The notes below the pieces were generated by a model, which saw only the letters and a list, made by a program, of their open reading frames with translations, ran no database searches and was not told where the DNA came from. Shown here in pieces: positions 1-32,240 of a DNA stretch of 64,000 nt. Each line of letters opens with the position of its first letter. Within the stretch, counting starts at the first letter, position 1. The stretch comes from Gymnorhina tibicen. Taxonomy: Eukaryota; Chordata; Aves; Passeriformes; Artamidae. The stretch spans positions 131,355-195,354 of the forward strand of contig VXAZ01002480.1 in assembly GCA_013399875.1 (NCBI GenBank), given 5' to 3'. The translations under genes and the position numbers were made by a program.

Positions 1-1799
1 CCGGTTTTTAAAAGTATTAGGATGTTTTGTTAGAAACTTTTTTATCTGTGTCAGAGCCTGTTAATGTTGTTCACGTTAAAGGAATCAGGAGGAGCCCTCG
101 GGTTCCTGGCTGGTCAGGGGAATGCTACAAGAGTTATATTTCTTGGGTTATGCCTCTATTTCCTCACCAAGCATTCCTTCCTGATCCACCTTGGTCCCTC
201 CCTTTGCCTGCCTTTGCTATTTCCCATGAACATCCCATGGTGAGGCTTACACAATCCCCAGTGCTCTTTTTCTGCACCCCGGAGTCCTACACACGCAGCA
301 GGGCATTCAGGGAGAATTCCTCTCCGTACCCACCGTGGTGGTGTTCCCCAGGACAGGGGCTGGTTCAGCTCCTCTGCTGGCCCCGTGAGCCGAGACTCCG
401 CAGGCTCCCGCCTGAGCGGGTCACCGGGATCTCACGTGGGGACCCTTTGTGTGTGGCTGCTCAGCCTGCCCTCACCTCATCCAGTATTTGATCCTCGGGT
501 GCAGCAGCTCCAATCTCCAAGGCAAGAGCTTCACACCTGTGGCTTTGGAGTTTTCCTCTGGTGTGTGTGGGAACTGGCTGGGGAGGTTGGAAGGGACCGT
601 GGTGCTTGGAAAATGGGGGAACTCCCTGTGGGAGGGAGCTCCCTCACAGGGAGCCTTTGCACCAGAGCCTGCCAGGCCACCAGCACCTTCTGGGGCTCGT
701 GGGGGTTAACTGCTGCTCTCTCAGACCTTGCCCTGTGATCCACGCTCCTGAGTGCAGGGAGTGTATCCCTGAGCTGCTGCTGCCTTTCCCAGGGACATGG
801 GGACACACCTGTGCTCTCGTGATGTGTGCTTTGGGTCTTGTCTCAGTATTTATGTGATGTCACCATTGTTTTGTGTTTGCCATGCTGCTTTACAGCACTC
901 AGTGTCCCGGTACAAACCCATCCAGTTCTCTTCTAAGTCATTAGCCCTTAGCTGTTATCCAGGTCCTAAAAAAAATAATTTAAAATGCCCGAAGAGCTTG
1001 CAGCCTGGCCCCAAATCAAAGGCTGGCAGCGTGACCATGCTGCAGAGACCCCCTGCAGAACCTCCTCCCCTGGTAGGATGCTGGTACAGCATCACCTGAG
1101 CCCTGACAACCAAAGGGCCTGGCAGGGACTGACACACCAGCAGTGGAGTGTCCCCTACCTTTATTTAGCTGCCTCTTCTCTCAGACTTTAGGTTGTTAAG
1201 GTTTTTTCATAGGTTATTTTATTCTTATGAAGAGGATATTAAAATAATTTATAACCAACTGATCTATTGATGCTGTTCAAATATCCTGCAGTGTAAGTAC
1301 CTTCTTCTCTAACCATACATCACTGAAGCATCGATTTCATACATCTCAGTGAATGGGGGGCTAATGGACATCCTAAATAAACTTGCTGCATCACGTGGAA
1401 AGTCCCCACTAATGGCCTTTAATGTAGAAGCTGTAAAATAAATATGGTCTTAGTTATAGGAAATAGGGTGGTTTGATGGGATGTTTTCTAAATTGCCTTT
1501 GAAAATCAAAATTTTTTAAAGTTCCTGCTTGAAAGAATCAGATTGGCTCACTGCACCAATGAAATCACCTGATGCCATGATTTTACCAAACCCTGAGTGC
1601 TTCCTGGGTGGCTTCAGGTACTCTCAGCTCCATGGACTCCACCATCAGTTACTGTGATGGGAGCTGGTGGCTCCTGGCACCTTGTGGGGAGGGCCCTGAT
1701 GTCTGGGAGGAAAGGCTGTGCAGTGCCCTGGTAACAGAGCATCAGGGGTTCACTGACACAGCTTTAGGGCATGTTTTGTGCTTGCACTGACTGGCAGTC

Positions 1800-2030
1800 T
1801 GTGACGAGAAGAAACGGCCTCAGGCTGTGCCAGGGGAGGCTCAGGCTGGACAGCAGCAGGAATTTCCCCATGGAAAGGGTGCTCAGGCCTTGGCAGGGGC
1901 TGCCCAGGGAGGTTTGGAGTGCCCATCCCTGGAGGTGTCCCAGGAAGAGCTGGAGGTGGCACTCAGGGCTCTGGGCTGGGGACAAGGTGGGGATGGGGCA
2001 CAGCTTGGGCTCAAGGGTCTGTGATTCTGA
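1800..2030 (+). mobile_element. CR1 LINE 3' fragment
   Basis: GACGAGAAGAAACGGCCTCA and GGAGTGCCCATCCCTGGAGG are CR1 signatures, ending near TCTGTGATTCTGAG. An older, more diverged copy. Confidence 0.8.
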
Positions 2031-3569
2031 GTATTCACCAAATAAACCCCCCAGCTCTTCACTGTAGCTATTTCCAGGGCCAGGGTGGATGCCAATGGCT
2101 TTGGCCATTCCCATGGAGCAGGGCTGAGCATCTCCCAGCACTGCGGGCAGCACGGGAAAGGGAATAACATGTTTTTCAGAGTGCGTGCTCAGGCTATTTT
2201 GGGCCTGTGTGTTGTGCTGGCACATATGGCTCGTGCTGTTTGTGTCTGTACGGTCTGTGTGACGCTCCCCGAGACGTTCAACTAACCCAGTTCAGCTGTC
2301 CCTGGCTCACAACCTCAGCAGTGGGACTGCAGCAGATGAAATCCCCTTGCAGATGGTAACGAGTACGTGAGGCAACGGCCTCCTTTGGAGAGAATTTCTA
2401 ATTTTAGTCCACCGTTTTTAAATTTCCATTTGTGCATTTTAAACCGCCTTAAAATACTGCATGGCCGTGTTTAATTACATTTGTATGGGCAGGAGCACTC
2501 CCTGCTTAGTGTGTGCACAGCCAGGGGAAGCAGGGGAAGGCCAGGAGTGTTCCCCAAGGTTAACTGGCGTTGATGCTTGCTAAGTGGGGACCAAAATTCA
2601 ATGTGGTAAAGAGCATTTAAACTTTAATTAACTCTGGGTTGGTCAGGAAGGAGAAGTTCTGCACAGCCACTGCAGCCTCCTCGCTTCTGTCTCCTTTACC
2701 AAGGGACTGAGAAATCATAAAAACTGAGGAAATGAGATTTGTTAGAGCCTGGAGAGTGGTTATTTCCAATCTAGATAAACTTTAGTTGATTATGAGTAGC
2801 AAAAGCTTTAATAACCTGCGCAATCCCTCTGTGAGACCACTGGACATGGAGAGCCTCACGGCTTTCTCATGGCAATGCCACCCCACAGCCAAAGAGGGGA
2901 TCAAGGTTTTGAGCACCATTCTAAACCTCTGTGTTCTCAGAGACGCTGAGCTCCCTGCCAGACAGGGGTAAATTAGTGAAGATGTCTGATGTAAAGGGTG
3001 GGATCAGATGAAAGGGTAGGAAGCTGACTTTTAAAATATTAATTTTATTGGTGATTGATTTAGTCTTTATCTTCTCATTTTGATTCCCTCGTGTGGTGAG
3101 AAACCCCCATATCTGGGATTATAAAGGTGCCTCAGCACCTGACGGGTAGACACGCATTCGAGGTGAATCGTTCCTTTTTCCACCTGTGGATTTTTTTAGT
3201 CACTTGTGGTTTGACCCTCATTTACAACAGTATTTCTTCCAGCTAAACCTGGGCTGAAGGATTTTGTTGTATATAAAAGCCAGACAACATTACTCCTATG
3301 CTTAGGAGGGTCAGGTAACCTCCTCATTCTGAGTGATTCCTTTGGTGTCTCACAGGCCAGGTTTTAAAAACATTTTTCTCTGTGGACCTAAACAAGGAGT
3401 TATTATTTTCTGGACTGTAACCATGTTGTTGTTGTTGTGCTACAGCACAGCTAACACAGGGCTTGGGCTGGGGCCTCTGGGAGAGCTTGGAAGCTGTTGG
3501 CACTGGCCGTGGGGTTTCTGCCTCCAGCAGGAGGTGTGGGACACCCCATGCTTCATTCATGGCATGTGC

Positions 3570-3660
3570 AAGTGGCACTGGGTGGTCACACTGCGGCTGG
3601 ACCAAGCTGAGCTTCCAAATCCCTCCCAGCCCAAACCTGCTGGGATTCTGCGGTTCTGAG
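3570..3660 (+). mobile_element. CR1 LINE tail fragment
   Basis: CCTCCCAGCCCAAACC followed by GGGATTCTGCGGTTCTG is a CR1 3' end. Only about 90 nt are recognisable. Confidence 0.6.
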
Positions 3661-4430
3661 GCAATCTGGTGCTGCTGCTGGTACCCCAGGACGGGAAGGC
3701 AGTGGGGTTTGTCTCCGGAGAGGGAGGGTGAACAAGCAGGGCATGTGTCCCCTGTGCCTGAACCCCTTTCTCAGGGGTGTCACACCCCAGGGCCACCCCG
3801 ACTCCTCTCACCTGGGCACCTCATCAGCCAGGTCACAGCTCCCTGGCAGTCCCATCGAGGCTGGGGATAGGTCTCCTGACATGTCCTGATTGCCAGCTCA
3901 GACCATGGGAGATGTGCCTGCCGTGGAGCAGCTCCACTGGACAGGGATTCTCCTCTGTGCCCCCTGCCTGGGGGACTGGCTTTGATCCCAGGCACTGGCA
4001 GCTTCAAAGGCCATTTTTGACAGCGTCTGTCAATTTGCAAAGGCCCCAGGAACATTGCAGGGAGAGATGTCCCAACCAGGACCCTACACCTTGGATTTGA
4101 ATCAGGATGGAAATAATAACTTTAAAAAGAGTCACGGCTTAAAGCCTCCTGCGTGCAAAGCCTCCCGGCGCTGCACCGGGAGCGCAGGAGGGAGCAGCAG
4201 GTCTCCCTTTGCACGGGCTGGTGTTCCTGTAATTGGCACCAGCTGTGCTCGGGGCTGGTTATGAATGAGCAGACGCATAAATATTCATCCCAGCTCTGGA
4301 ATGGCAGCGGGGCGTCTGGCAGGTGGTTGGATGCTCCCGCGCTGCTGCCCCTTCGCGAGCTTGGGAGCCACCAGGCAGGGTGGGAGCAGGGAGAGAAGCC
4401 AGAGCCCCAGCCCAGCACCAGCACAGCCCC

Positions 4431-5297
4431 AGCACCAGCTCAGCACCAGCTCAGCACCAGCTCAGCACCAGCTCAGCACCAGCTCAGCACCAGCTCAGCA
4501 CCAGCTCAGCACCAGCTCAGCACCAGCTCAGCACCAGCTCAGCACCAGCTCAGCACCAGCTCAGCACCAGCTCAGCACCAGCTCAGCACCAGCTCAGCAC
4601 CAGCTCAGCACCAGCTCAGCACCAGCTCAGCACCAGCTCAGCACCAGCTCAGCACCAGCTCAGCACCAGCTCAGCACCAGCTCAGCACCAGCTCAGCACC
4701 AGCTCAGCACCAGCTCAGCACCAGCTCAGCACCAGCTCAGCACCAGCTCAGCACCAGCTCAGCACCAGCTCAGCACCAGCTCAGCACCAGCTCAGCACCA
4801 GCTCAGCACCAGCTCAGCACCAGCTCAGCACCAGCTCAGCACCAGCTCAGCACCAGCTCAGCACCAGCTCAGCACCAGCTCAGCACCAGCTCAGCACCAG
4901 CTCAGCACCAGCTCAGCACCAGCTCAGCACCAGCTCAGCACCAGCTCAGCACCAGCTCAGCACCAGCTCAGCACCAGCTCAGCACCAGCTCAGCACCAGC
5001 TCAGCACCAGCTCAGCACCAGCTCAGCACCAGCTCAGCACCAGCTCAGCACCAGCTCAGCACCAGCTCAGCACCAGCTCAGCACCAGCTCAGCACCAGCT
5101 CAGCACCAGCTCAGCACCAGCTCAGCACCAGCTCAGCACCAGCTCAGCACCAGCTCAGCACCAGCTCAGCACCAGCTCAGCACCAGCTCAGCACCAGCTC
5201 AGCACCAGCTCAGCACCAGCTCAGCACCAGCTCAGCACCAGCTCAGCACCAGCTCAGCACCAGCTCAGCACCAGCTCAGCACCAGCTCAGCACCAGC
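4431..5297. repeat. 11-bp minisatellite, about 79 copies
   Basis: Near-perfect tandem array of CTCAGCACCAG. Flanks show degenerate CAGCC/CAGCAC variants (4411-4430 and 5298-5335). Because 11 is not a multiple of 3 and the unit has no stop triplet, all three forward frames stay open, giving spurious Ser-Ala-Pro-Gln-His frames of up to 468 codons. Confidence 0.97.
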
Positions 5298-7123
5298 CCA
5301 GCCCCAGCACCAGCCCAGCCCAGCCCAGCCCAGCATTCGGCCGGGCTGGGCCCGCCCAGGGGCTGCTCACCCGCGGACCAACACCTCTGCCAGTGAGTTC
5401 TGTGGGCCCTTGGCCCTGCCTTTCCTTCCTGTCGTTTGTGTGCTGAGGGACATCTTTCCAGAGATGCTGCCTCCCATTTGTGCTGTTTCTGTGCTGTCTC
5501 TGTCTGGCTGCGGGCACCAAACGCGTGCATGTTCCGCGTTCGGGGATTTGCTCCGGTGAAGGAAGGTGTCAATGCTGATGTTTCCTTGTAGTTTATGAAG
5601 GTTGTGTTTAGGGATTTTTTTCCTGGAAAACAGACCATTAGTGAAATGCTGTGAAATGTTTTGTGTTTTCTCGTCTCTTTGTTCCTCCCAATTTCATGTG
5701 TTGCCTTTGTTGTAATGTGTCTTTGTTTCCATATAAATAGGAATCAACGACTCAGTATTCTGCTTATTTTAAGCAAATAATCATTTAATGATGTGTTACC
5801 TTGTCATCTGTACATCCATTTAAGTTTGGTCTCATTAGACATTTAGCAGAACGACCTCAGGTGCTCAGAAGCATCTTCATCTTTGTTTCATTCAAAGTCA
5901 GCAGACGCTGCCTTCATGGACATTGTTGAAAGGATCTTTAGTTAATGGCACCCAAAATACCTTTCATTTGCTCCATTTTACTTTCCCGATACCTGTGTGA
6001 CCTGCCAGCACCTGCCCTGGGTCAGCCACATTGGCATTTACTGGAAACAAAGTCCTTGGAGGGACTCTTGATTCCCAATGTCATTTTTTTTCCAGGTTTA
6101 CAGACAAAGCAGAGATAAAAATATTAATGCGGCTCTTAAAAGGCAAAATGTTCTTATTTGAAGCAGGCCAGGTTTAAAAACTGATCACTGAAATTAAATG
6201 CCTAAAGTCTCAAAAACCAGTGGCAAAAATCTTGTGTTTCTGGCGTGTGAAACCAGCTCACAGACGCCTGAGGGGGTGGATGTGATTCCTGCCTTCCTGT
6301 GGAATCCGTGTGTGTGCCACACGTGTGTGTGGGTGGGTGCAGTCAGTTCTGCAGCCGCGGATGATGTGCGGGTGTGGGGCCCAGCCGGGGAGAGCCCGAG
6401 GTCCCGAGCAGGGTGTGCAGCACCCTGGGCCAGCTGGGCTGGCATCAGTGATCTCCCTGGCCAGGGCCCAGCCACCCTTGTGAACTCCAGCCAGGCCCCA
6501 GGGGTCGGATCCTGGCTGGTCCCACGGGATGTGCACAGGCCCTTGGCACAGGCAAACGGGGAAGAAGAGAATTAGAGGTCACTGGACGTTTGCCATTTAA
6601 GCACTTCATGATTTTGCATAATGTTTATTATGTATAAGTAAAACCTCTCATGGCAAGGGAAGTGCTCATACGGGAGACTTCTGGAAAAAAGAGTTTTTTA
6701 AAATTCACATTTCTTCCGGGTATTTTGAGAATTTAAAGGATACTGAGGTTTCAATATTTTCCTTTAAAAGTTACTAATCCAAATTTTCTGAAGGTGACAT
6801 CCAAGCAAAATGCTGCAGAATCATTAAAGTGTTTGAGTGACCCAATCAAAGTGTGATGCGAATGTCGAGTTTTAATTTTTTTTAAGATACTCTGAACTGA
6901 TGATGAGATCACGGGCTGTTTCCCAGTCATTTCAATGCCGAGCTGCCTGCTGAAGGAGAGGTTTGCCGCTGCGTGGCCCGGGGAGAGGGGCAGGGCCGCC
7001 GGAGCTGTCGCTGCCCGCGGCCGCCGCGCTGGCAGGGCAGCGGTGCCGTGCTGCCGCGGGGTGCTCTGGGTGCTGCCGAGCTGCTGCTGCCGCCTGTGTG
7101 ATTGTGTTCTGTTCTCCTTGTAG

Positions 7124-25775
<18,652 letters not shown>

Positions 25776-28700
25776 TCCTTCAGGCCACATGCACAAGGTA
25801 AGCTCTCGGGTCTCCTCTGGTCTCTCCTCAAAAAGCATCAGAGCCTTCCTCTTGCTGTATCAGCAGGATTGGAGGGTCTCTTGGGCATCCCAGAGAACCC
25901 AAAAATGGAAATCTCCAAATCCTTTAAAAAAACATGAAACCTGGGCACCAACAGGCAAAAGTTTGTCAAACAGAATTTCCTTCTTTGGAGGGAAGGAGAA
26001 GGAAAAATGAAGCAGGCTTAAAAGCAAGGAAACCTCTGGCAAGCCAGGGAAAACACCCAGTCTGGGATTATTCCTCTGACTGCATCAGGGGTTGCTCCAG
26101 CTGATCCTTGCTGGAAGTCCATGGAAGCCCTCAGCCCCTCTCCCTGCACAGCCAGAGAGCCTGTCCTGCCTCCAGGACAGCTACCAGGTGGGTTTGGGGG
26201 AACATGGCATTTATTAGGGTGTGTTCCTGCAGGCACTGTGCCATAGGGCCCCAGGTACTCCCTAAATCCCCCTTTTTCCCAGGTAAATAGGGGATAAATT
26301 GCCCTACTTCTGTGTGTGCTGCCAGAAATGACCAGAGCGTGAATGGCATGGAGGGAAGCGCTCCCCACTAACCAGCATAAATGGAATATATCACAAATCC
26401 TTTTTTAGCAGCGGGGCAGTTCAGCAGATAGTTATAAATAGGACCTCACAGAAGTTTCGTGAATGTTGTTTTTGCCCAGGTGGGCTGTTCTCTGATCGCT
26501 GCTTTCCTGTCTCGTTTCAGCCTCCTGGGGACGCTCCGGCCGCCGCTGCTGTTCCTCCCGGGAGTCCAGCCCTGCTTCCCGAGCCCGGCACAGAGACTTT
26601 GCCCCTTCCCCCCGCCCGCGTCTGTCTCGTACTTTGCTCCTGGCGATGGGAGGTGCAGCCTGTGGGACCTTCCCGGGCCGGACCGGGCTGTGCGGGAGCC
26701 CCTGCACCAGGAAATCCCCGAGGGAGCCTTCGGAAAGGACGGAACGGAGCCGACACAGGAGGCCAAAAGCTCCGCTCGTGCCTGTCCTGGAGCCGCGGGC
26801 TGCTCCCGGAGCGCCGGCCCTGCTGCTGTGCAGCCCTCCCGGGGAAGCTGCCACAGGAGCACCGGCACTGATTCAGATACGCTGAATTGATTTTGGTTCC
26901 CTGCTAAGCAGGTGGCAAATTGCTTCTGTGTAGAAGTGCCCACGTCCTGTTTGTATGCCACACGTTCGTGTTTGTTACCCACAGTTCTTTAAAAACCTGT
27001 CTTGAAGGAAGATTTTAGGAGGAGTACCGGAGGAGTAGCTCATGAAGAGATGAATATGAATGAAAATGAAATGGTTTTGTTCCAAGGCATTTCTTCGTTA
27101 CAGAGGGTATGTCCCATGCTTTGTTGAATATCCCACGAGCCCAGTTTTAGGAAAAAACGTACAGCTACATTCAGGATATCAAGCTGTCATTTTTTTTGAG
27201 TTGTCAGTAAACCATGGTGAGAAAAATGATGCAATAATTTATAATTGGCCCGAACAATGACAAAAGGATTAACACTGTCCCAGCAAAAAGTTCAACCTGG
27301 AAAAGAGTGCACTAAACCAGATTATCCCTGATCCACTTGCTCTGGGTTGGGAGAGGCAGCGAGAGGGAGCAGAAGATGTCACCTGGAAGATGTTGTCACC
27401 TGGAACACGTCCTCACCTTGGGGAAAGGGAGCACAAATCCCACAGAGCCCGAGCCCGGGAGGCTGGCGCAGGAACCGGGAAGGAAAAGGAATCCTCTAGA
27501 AAAGCAGGTGAAGAGGGGAGAGTCCAGAAGAAATTCCAGAGCGTGATTTACCGCGTGGGATCCACAGCCGAGCACAGAAACGCGGGGCTGTGGGACAAGG
27601 CCAGGAATGAGGCCAGGAACGAGGTTTGGGTTCGCGGCGCCCGTTCCCTGGGAGCACGGGGCAGGAAGGGATCAGAGCTCCAGGCAGGTAAGATGGGCTG
27701 ATCAGCTGGAAGCCCCTTTATCCTGGGATTCTGCGTACCCTGGACCTCCTCCTGCTGATGTCTCTCACATGGGTTAAAATACTTCAGATGGTAGCAGAGG
27801 AAATACTGAATTTGGTATTGAAATTACCAGAGTCTTTATGTAAACATTATTTAATTATTGCTATTTTACTGCAGTAATTTAGGTGTTAAATTTCAGTGTG
27901 ATATAGTAACAAATGCTGACTTTATGTTTTAGGTCAGTGGTCACTCAACGCAAAATTACTGGGAGGTAATTAAATGCACTGTCAGATTTGTATGGACAGC
28001 AAGCAGTCACGCTGCTTTTACAAAGACACGTTTTAAATGCAGGAGATGAAAATATTTTTCATTTTGCATAGGAGAGAAATAGTAATCAGAAAAGTATTTT
28101 AATTCACAATTTCACTCACTTTTTGTCTAATTTGTGCTGATATGAGTTAATTGGCAGATAAACACGGTGGGGACAGTGGCAGAGAAAGCTGCAGTTGCAC
28201 ATGTGTTATAGAAGTGTTATTTACACACCAAATTTATGTATTAATTAGGCATCAAATTGTAATTCCACTACAAGATGAAGCTGTCCTGTGGGTCAAAGTG
28301 GACAGCACCCAGGCAGGGGTGGTGGGCACCCGGGGGAGCCCCACAGCAGAGAGCCCATCGATGGGCACCCCGCTGGAGGGTGCTGCAGCCAAAGGAAACT
28401 GGGCACTGTGTGTCCTGGAGGACCAGAAACTTCTGCTTTACAGGCCATTTCATTGTCTCAAGCAGATTTAGGATGGTATTTTAGTTATTTTTTAGTGTGT
28501 GTTTAATTTTGGAGACTGGAGGCTCACAGGGTTGGGGTAGCACTTGCCTGTGTCCAAATAAATAAGTTGTCAGTTACCTAAGAGAAATTTTTATAGGTAT
28601 TAACTCTTACATTTATAGAAGAGGCTTGAGCATCCATAGTTTTTGCCCTGATTATCTTAGTTTAATTAAAACCCCCAGCATTTATTGTAGCTCCATTTGA

Positions 28701-29284
28701 TACTTGTTTATTCAAAGGAAATAGCATCTGGAACGTGCTGAAGCCCAGGTCTGCATCAGCAAAAGCTGTGCTTGGTGCACCAGCTTGTACTGGAATGCCT
28801 TGTACTGGAACACTTTAGGAATTCAGCAGCACGAGTCCAGTTCCATCCACTCCTAAATGAACCCCTGAATGTTGTTACCAGATTCGATTTCTGTGTGTGT
28901 CTCCACGCTGGGAACAAGGAGAGCTCGGAGCCTCTGTGTCCGCAAGCGCCGCATCCGAGGGGCAGGAGGGGGTGCCCACCTGCCACCCAGTGTCCTCTGG
29001 AACTAAATTCCTGCTGATAAATGCACACGAGGTGTTAGCCTGGGCTGCCTGACACAGACAGGATTGGAATGGCCAATGATCCCATGCACGCCCTGACAAG
29101 GGAACACGCCCTCCGTGAAGAGGGGTCTTGTGTGGGGGGATCCACTCAGACCCATGTAGAGATTTTCTATGGCTAACAAAAGACAGTCGTGTAATTGCAA
29201 TTTAATTACATCAGTCTGAATTAAAACACTGATAACATTAATATTAAATTATTATTTACAATTTTTTCAGTGATAGAAGGATGA

Positions 29285-29370
29285 GGAGAAGACCATGGCA
29301 GAGGGTTGGAACTACGTGATCTTTGCAGTCCCTTCCCACCCAAGCCAGTCTATATTCCATGATTCTAAAA
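29285..29370 (+). mobile_element. CR1 LINE tail fragment
   Basis: GGTTGGAACTACGTGATCTT and CCCTTCCCACCCAAGCCAGT, then ATTCCATGATTCT. Confidence 0.75.
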
Positions 29371-30724
29371 GCAGGTTGCCATGTTTAACTGGTGTCTGTG
29401 GGGCTGAATGTGCTCTGGGGTCACAGGGAGGTGCCTCTCCCCCAAAATGCCAGTGATGGTCACCAGCAGCAAGCCAGGACCTATCCTCCTCTAACCCTTG
29501 TATTTCTTACAGTAATATAAATTCTCGTTAGAAATGGCCTTAACATTTTAAATTAAGAATATATAATGTATTTCCTACTGTAGGCAGCAATTAGAAATAC
29601 CAGTTTAAAGAGTTCAGAGCTTGATGTTTTTATTTAACCACGGATAGCAGGTGTGGTGGGATGGGGGCATTTCCCCAAGGGGAACCTCCTTCAACACGGG
29701 AGCAGGATCTGTCCCTGTGAGCCTCTCAGTTTTGTAGATAATTCCTTTTCTTTAAATGCTTTGCATATTGATCAATTGGACAGTAAGCAAATTGTTCTGT
29801 GTTCCTGGTGTGCTCCAGCTGTCAGCAGAGGGTGGGGTTTTTGAGGTTTTTTCCTGCCTTCCAGAAAGGATCCACAGGGGAGGTGAGGAGCTACTGGAGC
29901 TGAAATTCCCTGCCAGGCTCCATCAGCAGCCCTGTGTGTGTGCTCAGGCACTCTGGAAATTACTTCCTTCACAAGGGCCCTAATGAGCTCCATCATTAGA
30001 ATGCTAATTGGCAAGTCTTTGCTGAGCAGGGTGACCCCAAACATCCTTGTTTAAAGTGAAGTATGGGGGAAATTCAGGCCATCAAGGAGACTCCCACTGA
30101 GCAAAGGAATTCCTGGGAAGGCACAGAGGGATTGACTCAGAAGCTTTTACTCCCTTTTACCGTGCTGTAGATCTTGCTGGTTTCTGTCTCTCGGTGAAGA
30201 GCAGGATTGGGCTCAGCAGTGATGAAGAGATTTCCAGCGGGTTAATAATTGTCAATTTGTATAAAAGCGTGGGGTGTCTCTTTGCACGGTGTTTCTGCTC
30301 CGCTGTCTCCGGGGCTGTTCCAGACTGAAGTGCACGGAAATGACAATGTCAGTCTGAATTTATGGATGAGACGGGATGAGATGGAGGCCCTGGGGCAGGG
30401 GGAGCGGGGCTGGTGCTGAAGGATGGCTTCAGCCAGGTCTGAGCACGGCTGGGAGCTCGCTCATCCCACTGCTCATCCCAGACATCTCTGGCTGTGCAGA
30501 GGCTGCTCCTTAATGGTTTTGCCAAATCCCACGGGAAAACACTTTGACACAGACCTGCTGGGATTTTCCTTCTGAGCGAAACATCTGGTTTATTACAGCA
30601 GGAAGGAATTTTTGGTTGTGCTTCCCTGGCACGTTCCAAGGGCAGGACCTGGGATCAGCCTTTCCTTTATCCTCTCCACTACTAAAAAACTCCCATTCCT
30701 GTGTTGCTGTAGGGATATCACACA

Positions 30725-30865
30725 CAGCACAGAATCCCACATTCCCAGAATGGTTTGGGTTGGGAGGGACCTTCAAGGAAATCCCATTTCCCCCCCTGCC
30801 ATGGGCAGGGACACCTTCCACTATCCCAGGTTGCTCCAAGCCCCGTCCAGCCTGGCCTTGAATCA
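30725..30865 (-). mobile_element. CR1 LINE 3' fragment
   Basis: Reverse orientation: AGAATGGTTTGGGTTGGGAG, then GGGACACCTTCCACTATCCC and GTCCAGCCTGGCCTTG. Confidence 0.88.
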
Positions 30866-32025
30866 TTTATACGGGTGTTCCTCTTTCTGTGGGAAGTAGA
30901 GAAGAGCTTTTCTGGAGTGTAAATTTGTGCAGCAGCAGCAATTTGGTGTCCTGTGTCCTTCCCCCTCAAGACTCCAGCACCTTCCATCCTCAGCTTGCTC
31001 TCAGAAAGAAAACCCCACCTAACTCTGTACAGAGCTGGGACTGGCAGGGTAAAAGCCTGCTCCACAAAGCTGGTTTTGAAGATAATCATTCATTTCACCA
31101 TTCATCCCCTAAAGCACTCCTGGGCGGAGCAGCTTCAGTTCTCATGCTGAAGAGTTCTCCCCCTTAATTTGGGTCTTGCTGAGCTCTTGCAAATAATAAG
31201 GACACGTATTTTTGTAATTTATCAAACTCAGTGTTAGCCTGAAGAATTAATTAGCTGGAAAAATCTATTATAAAGTTACCTTTTTTAAAAGAATGCATTC
31301 TGTTTGTAAATTAATGTTTGTGTAAATGGCCCCTGCCATGGAGGGGGTTGGGTGCCCAGTGATATGTCTGCACTGCCAGGTCAGCAGAAGTCCCAGAGAA
31401 ACTTCCCCCAGGAAAGGAGAACATGTCCAAGTCACTAAGAGTGTCCTGGCCTCATGCAGATCTGTAGAGGCAGACGGGGGAGATGCTGTTCTGTCAATGG
31501 CTTTTTCTGAAGACACATTGCCCCGGGGGGCACTTTGCTCCTTGTTATAAACAAGGATGCTGTAAACACCCCTGGATACAGCAGATTGGTGAGTGCAGTG
31601 TCAGGAGGCTGTCACGGAGGGGCCAGCAAGCTGGCAGCGCTGTGATGGTCGTGGAAGGGGATTGTGAAATACATCAACAAATCAAAGCCGCTTTTCCCTC
31701 TTCCTTAAATACACCGGGAGAATTCTAGTGGCTGTAAATTCATAAAGTGCCGGATTCTGGGAGGGCTCTCTGTGACTGTGTTTCCCAAAAGCCGCTGTGG
31801 TGAGGTGGTCCAGGCACAAGCAGGATGATCCAGCAGGATGATCCAGCAGGATGGAGCAGTGCCGTCACCCAGAGGCCCCGCGTTCCTCTGGGGTGGGATC
31901 GGGGCTTACGTCCCCCCGATGTCACCCCGGTGCCTTTCCCGGGAGCAGGTGCTGGGGAGGCTGAGGTGTCAGCCTGCATTTCCTGCCTCAGCTCCCCCTC
32001 TTCAGCTTGACCGGGCACCCGTCCT

Positions 32026-32240
32026 GCTCAACTGTCCCTGCTCAATTGTCCCCACTGAACTGTCCCTGCTGAACTGTCCCTGCTCAATTGTCCCCACTGA
32101 ACTGTCCCCACTGAACTGTCCCCACTGAACTGTCCCTCCTGAACTCTCTGCTTAATTGTCCCCACTGAACTGTCCCTGCTGAACTGTCCCTGCTCAATTA
32201 TCCCCACTGAACTGTCCCCGCTGAACTGTCCCTGCTGAGC
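32026..32240. repeat. 14-bp minisatellite, about 15 copies
   Basis: Degenerate tandem copies of ACTGAACTGTCCCC with TGCTGAACTGTCCC and TGCTCAATTGTCCC variants. Higher-order alternation of the variants is visible. Confidence 0.85.

Larger units (their letters stand above)
1..7123 (+). other. JAKMIP3: JAKMIP3 intron (partial) with repeats
   Basis: No exon of the missing N-terminal coiled coil can be found here. It holds two CR1 fragments, the large 11-bp minisatellite and, at the 3' end, a CpG-rich stretch. The remainder is unique AT-moderate DNA with nothing I can name. Confidence 0.8.

Noticed and set aside
4431..5297. Resemblance of the minisatellite (GCTGGTGC on the minus strand) to the bacterial Chi site and to antibody switch repeats
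   Set aside because: Chi differs at the last base and has no role in birds. JAKMIP3 transcription would make the C-rich RNA, not the G-rich RNA that forms switch-type R-loops.
4153..5559. Forward frames of up to 468 codons rich in Ser, Ala, Pro, Gln and His
   Set aside because: They are produced by the 11-bp minisatellite, which has no stop triplet in any forward frame. Three overlapping frames of the same composition show it is not a gene.
1..7123. Search for the preceding JAKMIP3 exon (expected to end in a coiled coil just before MEEIKFKDR)
   Set aside because: No in-phase segment with flanking AG and GT and the right composition was found, so it must lie upstream of the window.
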